Assembly (NCBI GenBank): GCA_013374385.1
Contig: QBUR01000161.1
Coordinates: 2,050 to 9,530 of the forward strand
Direction: 5' to 3'
DNA: 7,481 bases
DNA from: Candidatus Methanocomedens sp.
GTDB taxonomy: Archaea > Halobacteriota > Methanosarcinia > Methanosarcinales > Methanocomedenaceae
Shown: one piece after another, positions 1-6,269 of the stretch
Numbering within the stretch: position 1 is the first letter of the stretch
How the letters are laid out: each line of letters begins with the position of its first letter
Translations under genes and position numbers: made by a program
The notes under the pieces: generated by a model
What the model was told of the DNA's origin: nothing
Seen by the model: only the letters and a program-made list of their open reading frames with translations
The model's database searches: none

Positions 1-139
1 ATCTGCGGTTCGTTATAGTTTAAGACCAGAAGAAAATAAAAAGTCTCTTTTGTTCTCCCGCAATATTCATATAGAAGTACAAACATGTAAAACCGACTCT
101 AATTAACAATAATCATTACCAATAGGAGGAACAATAATT
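1..139 (+). promoter_or_regulatory. Upstream region and candidate promoter of the thermosome gene
   Basis: No credible coding region is visible here. Two AT-rich stretches could be the archaeal TATA element: AATAAAAA at 35-42, preceded by purine-rich BRE-like bases, and ATTCATATAG at 65-74. The second would place transcription start near 95, leaving a leader of about 45 bases. An AGGAGG ribosome site at 124-129 lies ten bases before the ATG at 140, so the mRNA is probably leadered. A short TAATcATTA inverted repeat at 110-118 sits just upstream of it. I could not identify a recognised heat-shock operator. The choice between the two TATA candidates is a guess. Confidence 0.35.
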
Positions 140-1783
140 ATGGCAGGACAATTAGGAGGACAGCCAATATTCATTATGCGGGAAGGGACTGAGCGCTCCC
201 GGGGCAGAGAAGCACAGAACAGTAATATCATGGCAGCAAGGGCAGTGGCCAATGCTGTGCGCACAACCCTGGGTCCCAAGGGCATGGATAAGATGCTGGT
301 GGACTCAATGGGCGATATCGTCATTACCAACGACGGTGCCCAGATATTGAAAGAAATGGATATCGAACATCCGGCAGCCAAGATGTTGGTAGAGGTGGCC
401 AAAACCCAGGACGATGAAGTAGGGGATGGAACCACCACTGCGGCAATTCTGACAGGCGAACTGCTGAAAAAAGCAGACGATCTGCTTAACCAGAATGTTC
501 ATCCTACCATTATCGCAGCCGGGTACAGGATGGCATCTGACAAAGCTAAAGAAATACTTTCAGGTTTGGTCAGGAAGGTTTCAGAGGACGAAGAAGATAT
601 GCTGTTGAAGATTGCCGGTACAGCTATCACAGGCAAGGGTGCAGAGGGCGCAAGAGATAAACTTGCCAAACTTTCAGTGGCAGCAGTTCGCTCCGTGGTA
701 GAGATCACTGACGGCAAGAAGACTGTTGACCGTGACGATATCAAACTGGAAACCAAGGTTGGAGCCAGTGTGGAAGATTCGGAACTCATCGAAGGCATGG
801 TAGTGGATAAAGGCAGGGTACATGATAACATGCCCAAGAAAGTGGAGAATGCTAAGATACTGCTGCTCAACACTCAGGTCGAACTCTCAAAGACCGAAAT
901 GGATGCTGAGATTAATATCACATCTCCTGACCAGTTACAGTTGTTCCTGGACCAGGAAGAAAAAATGCTCAAGGACAAGGTGAACTTCATAGTTGCCAGC
1001 GGTGCAAACGTGCTGTTCTGCCAGAAAGGTATAGATGATATGGCACAGCATTTCCTGGCCAAGGCCGGTATATTTTCCATACGCCGCTTTTTGAAAAGCG
1101 ATATGGAAAAGATGGCACGAGCTACAAGCGGTACCATTGTCAATAACATCAAAGAAATATCTGAATCTGACCTGGGCTTTGCCGGTCTGGTGGAAGAGCG
1201 TAAAGTGGGCGGAGAAGCAACCACTTTCGTTACCAAATGCAAAAATCCAAAAGCGGTATCTGTGGTACTGCGCGGTGGTACAGAGCATGTGGTGAAAAGT
1301 GTTGAGACCGCTTTTGAGGATGCAACGCGTGTAGTAGGCGTGGTCATTGAGGACGGAGAACTGTTAGCCGGTGGCGGCTCGCCAGAAGTGGAACTGTCCC
1401 TGCGCCTTAAGGAATATGCAGCCACCCTCAAGGGCAGGGAACAGTTGGCTGTCAATGCCTTTGCCGAAGCACTGGAAATTGTACCCCGCACCCTGGCAGA
1501 GAATGCCGGTCTGGACCCCATCGACAAACTGGTGGAACTACGCAGCCAGCACGAGCAGGGTATAAAGACAGCGGGTCTGAACGTAATGACTGGTGAAGTG
1601 GTGGATATGTGGGAAGAAGGTGTGCTCGAACCCCTGAGGGTCAAGACCCAGGCACTGAACTCTGCAACAGAAGCCGCAACAATGATATTGAGGATAGATG
1701 ACGTAATTGCATCCACAAGATCTGCGGGGCCACCAGGCGGAATGCCACCCGGTGGTATGCCTGATATGGATATGGATTTCTAA
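140..1783 (+). CDS. thsA: Thermosome subunit (group II chaperonin)
   Basis: This is an archaeal group II chaperonin subunit, a cytosolic ATP-driven folding machine made of two stacked rings with a built-in lid. The 547-residue length is normal for the family. Visible motifs are TTLGPKGMDKML at 42-53, NDGA at 64-67, the nucleotide-binding GDGTTT at 95-100, and FEDATRVV at 392-399, whose Asp394 matches the catalytic Asp of the second equatorial segment. GGGSPEVE at 411-418 and the usual C-terminal equatorial block around WEEGVLEPLRVKTQAL (491-506) follow. The C-terminus is a Gly/Pro/Met-rich tail (529-547) that normally projects into the cavity. The start at 140 gives the typical N-terminus MAGQLGGQPIFI and follows AGGAGG at 124-129. 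The gene appears monocistronic because a strong terminator follows. The family identity is certain; the paralog letter is not, since archaea often carry two or three subunits. Confidence 0.97.
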   Translation: MAGQLGGQPIFIMREGTERSRGREAQNSNIMAARAVANAVRTTLGPKGMDKMLVDSMGDIVITNDGAQILKEMDIEHPAAKMLVEVAKTQDDEVGDGTTTAAILTGELLKKADDLLNQNVHPTIIAAGYRMASDKAKEILSGLVRKVSEDEEDMLLKIAGTAITGKGAEGARDKLAKLSVAAVRSVVEITDGKKTVDRDDIKLETKVGASVEDSELIEGMVVDKGRVHDNMPKKVENAKILLLNTQVELSKTEMDAEINITSPDQLQLFLDQEEKMLKDKVNFIVASGANVLFCQKGIDDMAQHFLAKAGIFSIRRFLKSDMEKMARATSGTIVNNIKEISESDLGFAGLVEERKVGGEATTFVTKCKNPKAVSVVLRGGTEHVVKSVETAFEDATRVVGVVIEDGELLAGGGSPEVELSLRLKEYAATLKGREQLAVNAFAEALEIVPRTLAENAGLDPIDKLVELRSQHEQGIKTAGLNVMTGEVVDMWEEGVLEPLRVKTQALNSATEAATMILRIDDVIASTRSAGPPGGMPPGGMPDMDMDF

Positions 1784-1797
1784 ATGCCGTAAAAAGT

Positions 1798-1831
1798 GCT
1801 GTGCCAACTGGCACAGCCTTTCTTTTTATTT
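1798..1831 (+). terminator. Hairpin plus T-tract terminator after the thermosome gene
   Basis: GCTGTGCC (1798-1805) and GGCACAGC (1810-1817) form a perfect 8-bp stem with an AACT loop. A T-rich tract (1819-1831, TTTCTTTTTATTT) follows immediately. It starts 14 bases after the stop codon of the thermosome gene. Archaeal termination depends mainly on the oligo-T, with the hairpin helping or protecting the 3' end. It implies that the next gene has its own promoter. Confidence 0.8.
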
Positions 1832-1898
1832 ACACACGCGTAACTGTTAAGAACAGAAATATTCTACTGTTGATAAATTATTCTGGGAGGTCCTTCCC
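1832..1898 (+). promoter_or_regulatory. Intergenic control region and ribosome site of the P-loop gene
   Basis: ACTGTT occurs twice in direct orientation (1843-1848 and 1866-1871), and AACAG at 1852-1856 can pair with either copy. GATAAATTAT (1872-1881) and AGAAATATTC (1855-1864) are TATA-like, but both lie close to the start codon. The ribosome site GGGAGG is at 1885-1890, eight bases before the ATG at 1899. It can fold back on TTCCC (1894-1898) through G-C, A-T and one G-T pair. A promoter must exist here if the preceding terminator works, but I cannot pick it with confidence. Confidence 0.35.
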
Positions 1899-3074
1899 AT
1901 GGAAGTGCTCGACACATCAAAACAGACAAAGGAAGAATCAATTGAGATATTGAAAAAGGAACTGTCAGAGCATCCTTTCCTATATCTTACAGGCCCCCAG
2001 GGCGGCGGAAAGACCAGCCTGAGCATCATGATGGCAGATGAGAATGTGGGTGCCATCTATGAAGGCAGGGCACGTGCAGCGCAGCCGGTCATAATGATTC
2101 GGCGCGACCTGCTGGATAGGATGGAACAGGAGATTGTAGAACGCCGCAAACTTCCTATCTTTGAAGGAGATGAGCCGATATATGTTGATGTGACAATGCT
2201 GGATAAGCTCAATTACATTATCGAATTGGTATTTGACCTGATGGAACTGGGTGAGGAAAAGTTATACACTGATATGGAGCAATTGGTAGCCCTAATTGGT
2301 GTAGTGCCCAGGCATCTTGAGGTGATTGCTGATGAAGATATCTTGGTGAGGCGTAGGCTGGAGCGACATATGGACGCTTCTAGGCGGCTGGAAGAATTGC
2401 TGCGAAAGGAGAAACAATACGGCATCAAATCCAACATGTTGGGTATCCAGGGTGCAAAGGTTATGGATATTATAGGCCGTGAAGGTGTGGGTAAATACGA
2501 GGAAGGGCAGTTCTCAAGGACGGTTGAGGATTTTGACCGTTTAATATCAACCAAGGATATGACTTTGGGACAGTGCCTGCTCGAGATAGTGGAAATATCC
2601 AACGAAGAAAACAAAGAATCCGGATTCCTGATGCTGCATTCAAAGGATGGTACACAGAAGATCATCAGTGACCTGGTGGTAGGGAAACAAGAAAATTCCA
2701 TGATAGGTGTCACGTTACTTGAGGTATATGTAGGGTACAGGCAGAACCGTTCTATGTACCAGACATATAAGGGATGCCTTGATGGGCGTGTTGAAGTGAT
2801 ACATTCTTTCACACCCAAGTTGCAGGAGGCAGTAGGGTTAAAACAGATGATGGGTATGAACCTGGACTACTTTACCCAAGAAGATAAGGCGATTGCAGCC
2901 GGATTGCTGTCTGAAGCTGATATTGCGGCAGCCGAGAGGTTTGGAATCACTGTTACCGTGGTTGATACTGATGGTAAGATTGAATCATCGGACCCTGAAC
3001 GGGTGAAAAAACTGGACCGGTTTATGTATGAAGCATTCCAGGAGTTCAAAGCGAACGAGGGCCAGGATAAGTAA
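1899..3074 (+). CDS. Unrecognised archaeal protein with Walker A-like P-loop
   Basis: This 391-residue soluble protein belongs to a family I cannot name. A short predicted helix (11-24) and a hydrophobic strand FLYL (27-30) lead into GPQGGGKTS at 32-40. That fits the Walker A pattern GxxxxGK[ST], with Lys38 and Thr39 as the expected phosphate-binding residues. No unambiguous Walker B is visible; PVIMIRRD (63-70) and PIYVDV (93-98) are hydrophobic segments ending in or near Asp that could serve. A charged, probably helical and coiled-coil-prone stretch runs about 145-175 (RRRLERHMDASRRLEELLRK). The C-terminal part has a strand-rich block (TVTVVDTDG at 351-359) and a helical end. There is no signal peptide or membrane segment. 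Codon use resembles the neighbours. The coding region is secure from length, the ribosome site GGGAGG (1885-1890) and amino-acid composition. Nucleotide binding is inferred from one motif, and the biological role is unknown. Confidence 0.88.
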   Translation: MEVLDTSKQTKEESIEILKKELSEHPFLYLTGPQGGGKTSLSIMMADENVGAIYEGRARAAQPVIMIRRDLLDRMEQEIVERRKLPIFEGDEPIYVDVTMLDKLNYIIELVFDLMELGEEKLYTDMEQLVALIGVVPRHLEVIADEDILVRRRLERHMDASRRLEELLRKEKQYGIKSNMLGIQGAKVMDIIGREGVGKYEEGQFSRTVEDFDRLISTKDMTLGQCLLEIVEISNEENKESGFLMLHSKDGTQKIISDLVVGKQENSMIGVTLLEVYVGYRQNRSMYQTYKGCLDGRVEVIHSFTPKLQEAVGLKQMMGMNLDYFTQEDKAIAAGLLSEADIAAAERFGITVTVVDTDGKIESSDPERVKKLDRFMYEAFQEFKANEGQDK

Positions 3075-3083
3075 AAACGTTTT

Positions 3084-3093
3084 ATGGTACCAT
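3084..3093. promoter_or_regulatory. Perfect 10-bp palindrome between genes
   Basis: ATGGTACCAT is a perfect self-complementary 10-mer lying ten bases after the stop of the P-loop gene and upstream of the small hypothetical gene. It could be a small operator. A 10-base palindrome with no second copy in the window is also compatible with chance. Confidence 0.2.
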
Positions 3094-3146
3094 GTTCAAT
3101 TATGTTGAAAATATTGTAGGCTTTTTATGAGGCCCACGACCAGGGA

Positions 3147-3332
3147 GTGACATCTGGTGAAGAATCGCCAGAGATGGACCTGACCCGGAATACCTTTGAC
3201 CGGGTGGCTGAACTGGAATCTGAAGAAAACAGTATCCAGATGATACTTATTGGCGTTGAGAAGACCATCATACTGTATGGCGAGGAAAAGTATGAGGTCA
3301 TACGGATGTCCCAGGATAAGCACAGTTGCTGA
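3147..3332 (+). CDS. Small hypothetical protein, start uncertain
   Basis: The frame encodes at most 61 residues from a GTG at 3147, or 52 from the ATG at 3174, and ends at TGA 3330-3332. It is acidic in the first half (repeated Glu/Asp) and has an alternating hydrophobic segment near residues 30-41 (IQMILIGVEKTIIL), then YGEEKYEVIRM and a terminal Cys. The codons follow the style of the neighbours (CTG, GAG, AAG, ACC, ATC/ATA), which favours a real gene. Neither start has a good ribosome site: GGGA directly abuts the GTG, and GGTGA lies about 13 bases before the ATG. No in-frame start exists further upstream before the TAG at 3117-3119. The GTG overlaps, as GTGA, the stop of a seven-codon frame beginning at 3127. 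I do not recognise the family. The intact frame and composition support it moderately. Confidence 0.55.
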   Translation: MTSGEESPEMDLTRNTFDRVAELESEENSIQMILIGVEKTIILYGEEKYEVIRMSQDKHSC

Positions 3333-3438
3333 AATGAAATATTCCTGTGTCCATTAAACTTAGAAAAATTTAATATCAAAAGGATGATATTACTCTGAGT
3401 AATTAAGTTATTGTATAATAAAAAAAGGTACATTAACC
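3333..3438 (+). promoter_or_regulatory. Promoter region of the HTH-CBS/purL operon
   Basis: A good archaeal promoter is visible: BRE-like GAAAAA at 3363-3368 followed by TATA element TTTAATAT at 3369-3376. That predicts transcription start near 3396-3400 and a leader of about 40 bases. A second AT-rich element, TTGTATAATA at 3411-3420, would instead start transcription at about the ATG (3439), giving a leaderless mRNA. The ribosome site is weak (AAGGT, 3425-3429, nine bases before the ATG). A 15-bp palindrome lies between the two TATA candidates. Confidence 0.6.
3389..3403. promoter_or_regulatory. Palindromic operator candidate ATTACTC-T-GAGTAAT
   Basis: ATTACTC (3389-3395) and GAGTAAT (3397-3403) are exact reverse complements around one central T. 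The site is about 12 bases downstream of the TATA element at 3369-3376, so it covers the predicted transcription start. That is a usual position for an archaeal repressor that blocks polymerase. Its half-site symmetry suits a dimeric helix-turn-helix protein such as the one encoded just downstream. I saw no other full copy in the window, including just upstream of purL. Confidence 0.5.
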
Positions 3439-4005
3439 ATGGCCCTCCCCACACCTGAAGATATTAAGAAACAAAGGACAAGTCTCAATCTTACCCAGAA
3501 TGAACTGGCCAGACTTGCTGATGTGAGCCAGCCCTTGATAGCACGTATCGAATCCGGTGATGTTGACCCCAGGTTATCTACTTTGAATAAGATATTCAGT
3601 GCTTTTGAAGCCACACAAAAAGAGAGAGTGCTGGCTGTTGACCTCATGCACACACCAGTGATACATACCCATCCGGACTCTTTGGTTGAAGAGGCTGTAG
3701 ATATCATGGAGAAGGAAGGTTTTTCGCAGGTGCCTGTTATTGAGAACGGAGTACCTGTGGGCAGTATATCTTCTGACAGTGTTGTGCATTCCATGACAGA
3801 GAAGAATACTGAAAAACTGTCCAATATGCAGGTAAAGGAGATTATGTCTGGCTCATTTCCTACAGTCTCAAAAGATACGGTGGTCACCACCATTTCCCAC
3901 CTGCTTGAACAGAGTCATGCTGTGCTGGTGGTGGAACAAGGTAAGGTGGTGGGTGTGGTCACCCAACACGATGTGATGAAACTGGTTCACAAGAAAAAAG
4001 GATAA
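3439..4005 (+). CDS. HTH-CBS transcriptional regulator (XRE-type HTH plus two CBS domains)
   Basis: The 188-residue protein has an N-terminal lambda-repressor/XRE helix-turn-helix at about 6-59. Its positioning helix is LTQNELARLADVS (18-30) and its recognition helix is QPLIARIESG (31-40). A CBS pair follows: CBS1 at about 69-122 (DLMHTPVIHTHPDSLVEEA, QVPVIENGVPVGSIS) and CBS2 at about 132-186 (VKEIMSGSFPTVSKDTVV, GVVTQHDVMKL). CBS pairs form a cleft that commonly binds adenosine nucleotides or S-adenosylmethionine, and the GVVTQHD stretch (172-178) is the typical CBS end motif. This architecture is common in archaea. The gene ends 22 bp before purL on the same strand, so it probably shares its transcript, and a palindrome sits at its own predicted start site. 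The inference is an autoregulated sensor of an adenine nucleotide that controls purine synthesis. Ligand and targets are not shown by the sequence. Confidence 0.92.
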   Translation: MALPTPEDIKKQRTSLNLTQNELARLADVSQPLIARIESGDVDPRLSTLNKIFSAFEATQKERVLAVDLMHTPVIHTHPDSLVEEAVDIMEKEGFSQVPVIENGVPVGSISSDSVVHSMTEKNTEKLSNMQVKEIMSGSFPTVSKDTVVTTISHLLEQSHAVLVVEQGKVVGVVTQHDVMKLVHKKKG

Positions 4006-4027
4006 TTAAACTAAAGGAAATCCTGAT

Positions 4028-6172
4028 ATGCTGCCGGTAAATGATTTAAAGATAATAACAGAAACGCTTGGAAGAGAACCCACAGAAGTTGAGCAGGGAT
4101 GTTTTTTGAACCTGTGGAGTGAACACTGTTCATACCGCTCCAGTGCATCCATATTAAAGACTTTCCCAACCACAGGTGAGCGGGTTATCATCGGTCCCGG
4201 GGACGATGCTGCAATCGTGCGCCTTGAAGACGGCTGGGTGCTGGCTATAGGTATGGAGAGCCACAACCATCCTTCATATGTGGACCCATACAACGGAGCA
4301 GCCACGGGTGTTGGCGGTATTGTGCGTGACATAATTTCAATGGGTGCCCGACCCATAGCCCTTATGGACCCCCTGTATTTCGGGCCCCTGGACAATGAGA
4401 AGAACAGGTACCTGTTCGAACACGTGATCATGGGCATTGCCGGTTATGGGAACTGTATCGGCGTGCCAGTGGTCAGGGGAGAGGCATATTTCCATGAGAG
4501 TTTTAGCGGTAATCCCCTGGTCAATGTGGTATGTGTGGGACTGGCCCGCGAGGATAAAGTCGTAACTGCCACTGCCCAGAAAGCCGGAAATAAAGTGATA
4601 CTTATGGGTTCCTCAACTGGCCGTGACGGTATGGGCGGTGCATCGTTCGCATCCAGGGACCTGAGTGAAGAATCTGAATCTGAAGAGCGTCACAGTGTAC
4701 AGATAGGCGATCCGTTCACAGAGAAACTGGTCATGGAGGCCACTCTTGAAGCAGTGGATAAAGGGCTGGTACTGGCATGCCGTGACCTTGGTGCAGCCGG
4801 ACTGGCAGGCGCCAGCAGTGAGATGGCAGCCAAAGGTGAATTGGGCATCCATATCATTGCTGACAAGGTCCATCTCAGGGACGATACCCTTACACCTTAT
4901 GAAATACTGATATCTGAGTCACAGGAACGAATGGTACTGGAAGTAGAACCAGGGAATGTGGATGCTGTGCTGGCAATAGCAGAAAAGTACGACCTGAAAG
5001 CCAACCTGATTGGCGAGTTCACACAAGAGACCCAGTACTTTGTAGAGTATAAGGGTGAAGTTGTGGTGGACATACCTATATTATTCCTCTGCGGCGGTGC
5101 GCCCTCTTGTGAAGCTGAATCCCTGTCAGTGCAGAGGCAGCCGGATACTCGCAAACCACCAATGCCCGAAGACCTGAAGGCTACCATCCTCAGTTTACTC
5201 TCAACACATAACATCGCATCCAAGGAATGGGTATATCGCCAGTATGACCATGAAGTGCAGGTACGTACCAAGGTAAAACCGGGCCATGATGCCGGTGTAC
5301 TTCGTATTATTGATGACAAAAAGGGACTTGCCCTGTCATGCGGCTGTAACCCGGCCCATGTTGAGGCCGACCCGTACAGCGGCGGGGCAGGTGCGGTGAT
5401 TGAGAATGTAATGAACCTTGCCACTGTTGGCGCCCGCCCGCTGGCACTGGTGGATTGCCTGAACTTCGGCAACCCTGAGCGCCCCGACATTTTTGAACAG
5501 TTCAGGCAGGCGGCCCTGGGTATTGGCGATGTGGCAAGGACTTTGGGAATCCCTGTGGTGGGGGGTAATGTGTCTTTCTACAACGAAAGTGACGAGTTTG
5601 GTACTGCCATAGCACCTACACCCAGTATTGGTATGGTTGGTTGGGTGGATGACCTGGCCCGGATTCCTGGGAGTACGTTCCAGCAGTCCGGTGATGCAGT
5701 GATATTGGTAGGTGTCACAAAGGATGAACTGGGCGCCAGTGAATACTATTCAATGCTTGGGGAAAAGGGGATAGGAATGCCCCCTTCGGTTCCTGAAGAA
5801 CTGGAGAGAACAGTCAATAGTGTGATAAGTGCCATCGAGTCAGGTCTCGTGACATCGGCTCATGACATATCCCATGGAGGAATGGCAATTTCCCTGTGCG
5901 AGATGGTGGGTCAGGTGGGTGCAGACGTGGATGTATCAGGTATATTACCACAGGCTGATGATACACTGTTCTCCGAGTCACAGGCCAGAATGCTCATAAC
6001 CACACCGGAGCCGCAAAAGGTGTTGGACATGCTATCAGGTATCCCGTGTACACAGATAGGTACAACAGGTAGGGAAGACCTGATAATACGAGTGAATGAT
6101 CAGGAGATTCAACTCACCAGATCAGAAATTGAAGAGGCTAGTCAGAGCATTTCACGCATGATGATGGATTGA
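4028..6172 (+). CDS. purL: Phosphoribosylformylglycinamidine synthase subunit PurL
   Basis: This is the ATP-dependent synthase subunit that converts FGAR to FGAM with ammonia supplied by glutamine, the fourth step of cytosolic purine synthesis. At 714 residues it is the small archaeal/Gram-positive form that normally works with separate PurQ (glutaminase) and PurS; neither is in this window. It shows the tandem PurM-like repeat: WSEHCSYRSS at 30-39 with the catalytic-site His33, GPGDDAA at 56-62, MESHNHPS at 76-83, STGRDGMGGASFAS at 196-209, CRDLGAAGL at 251-259 and SESQERM at 296-302. The second half has the related NPAHVEADPYSGGAGAV, VGGNVSFYNE (511-520), AHDISHGGMA (611-620) and SESQARML (649-656). 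The start at 4028 follows AAGGA at 4014-4018 and gives the expected N-terminus. It lies 22 bp after the HTH-CBS gene, so cotranscription is likely. No defects are visible. Confidence 0.97.
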   Translation: MLPVNDLKIITETLGREPTEVEQGCFLNLWSEHCSYRSSASILKTFPTTGERVIIGPGDDAAIVRLEDGWVLAIGMESHNHPSYVDPYNGAATGVGGIVRDIISMGARPIALMDPLYFGPLDNEKNRYLFEHVIMGIAGYGNCIGVPVVRGEAYFHESFSGNPLVNVVCVGLAREDKVVTATAQKAGNKVILMGSSTGRDGMGGASFASRDLSEESESEERHSVQIGDPFTEKLVMEATLEAVDKGLVLACRDLGAAGLAGASSEMAAKGELGIHIIADKVHLRDDTLTPYEILISESQERMVLEVEPGNVDAVLAIAEKYDLKANLIGEFTQETQYFVEYKGEVVVDIPILFLCGGAPSCEAESLSVQRQPDTRKPPMPEDLKATILSLLSTHNIASKEWVYRQYDHEVQVRTKVKPGHDAGVLRIIDDKKGLALSCGCNPAHVEADPYSGGAGAVIENVMNLATVGARPLALVDCLNFGNPERPDIFEQFRQAALGIGDVARTLGIPVVGGNVSFYNESDEFGTAIAPTPSIGMVGWVDDLARIPGSTFQQSGDAVILVGVTKDELGASEYYSMLGEKGIGMPPSVPEELERTVNSVISAIESGLVTSAHDISHGGMAISLCEMVGQVGADVDVSGILPQADDTLFSESQARMLITTPEPQKVLDMLSGIPCTQIGTTGREDLIIRVNDQEIQLTRSEIEEASQSISRMMMD

Positions 6173-6175
6173 ATT

Positions 6176-6198
6176 GCTTTTTTTCATGGTATATAAAG
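6176..6198 (+). terminator. Oligo-T terminator after purL, then a TATA-like site
   Basis: A run of seven T (6178-6184) begins six bases after the purL stop, with no strong hairpin. Oligo-T alone is enough for termination by archaeal RNA polymerase. Right behind it is TATATAAAG (6190-6198), a near-consensus TATA element on the + strand. It would start transcription around 6220 with no intact + strand gene ahead of it until 6821. Confidence 0.5.
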
Positions 6199-6269
6199 TA
6201 TAATTTCATCCTCAAATCTCGACTCAATAAAATGCATTCATCGACTCTTTCATCAAGACACTTTTGAAT
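6199..6269. other. AT-rich spacer with short repeats
   Basis: This non-coding stretch between purL and the surface-protein remnant holds TCGACTC twice in direct orientation (6219-6225 and 6241-6247), an AATGCATT palindrome at 6231-6238, and several TTCATC words. I see no gene or RNA fold that I can support. Confidence 0.4.

Noticed and set aside
874..1716. Long open frame on the - strand opposite the thermosome gene.
   Set aside because: It is rich in Ser/Thr and lacks any recognisable domain, and the sense strand encodes an unambiguous chaperonin across the whole stretch.
1728..1775. Short repeats at the 3' end of the thermosome gene (GGNATGCC-like words).
   Set aside because: They encode the ordinary GGM-type tail of group II chaperonins, so the repetition is at the protein level.
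2213..2818. 201-codon open frame on the - strand opposite the P-loop gene.
   Set aside because: Its composition is Ser/Ile-rich shadow type, and the + strand frame has the ribosome site, a plausible soluble protein and native codon use.
3183..3205. GC-rich 6-bp inverted repeat (ACCCGG and CCGGGT with an 11-base loop) near the start of the small protein gene.
   Set aside because: It lies inside the coding frame, has no T-tract and is short enough to arise from codon choice.
6219..6247. TCGACTC direct repeat as a possible CRISPR or insertion-site duplication.
   Set aside because: There are only two copies of seven bases, no mobile-element ends flank them, and there is no array spacing.
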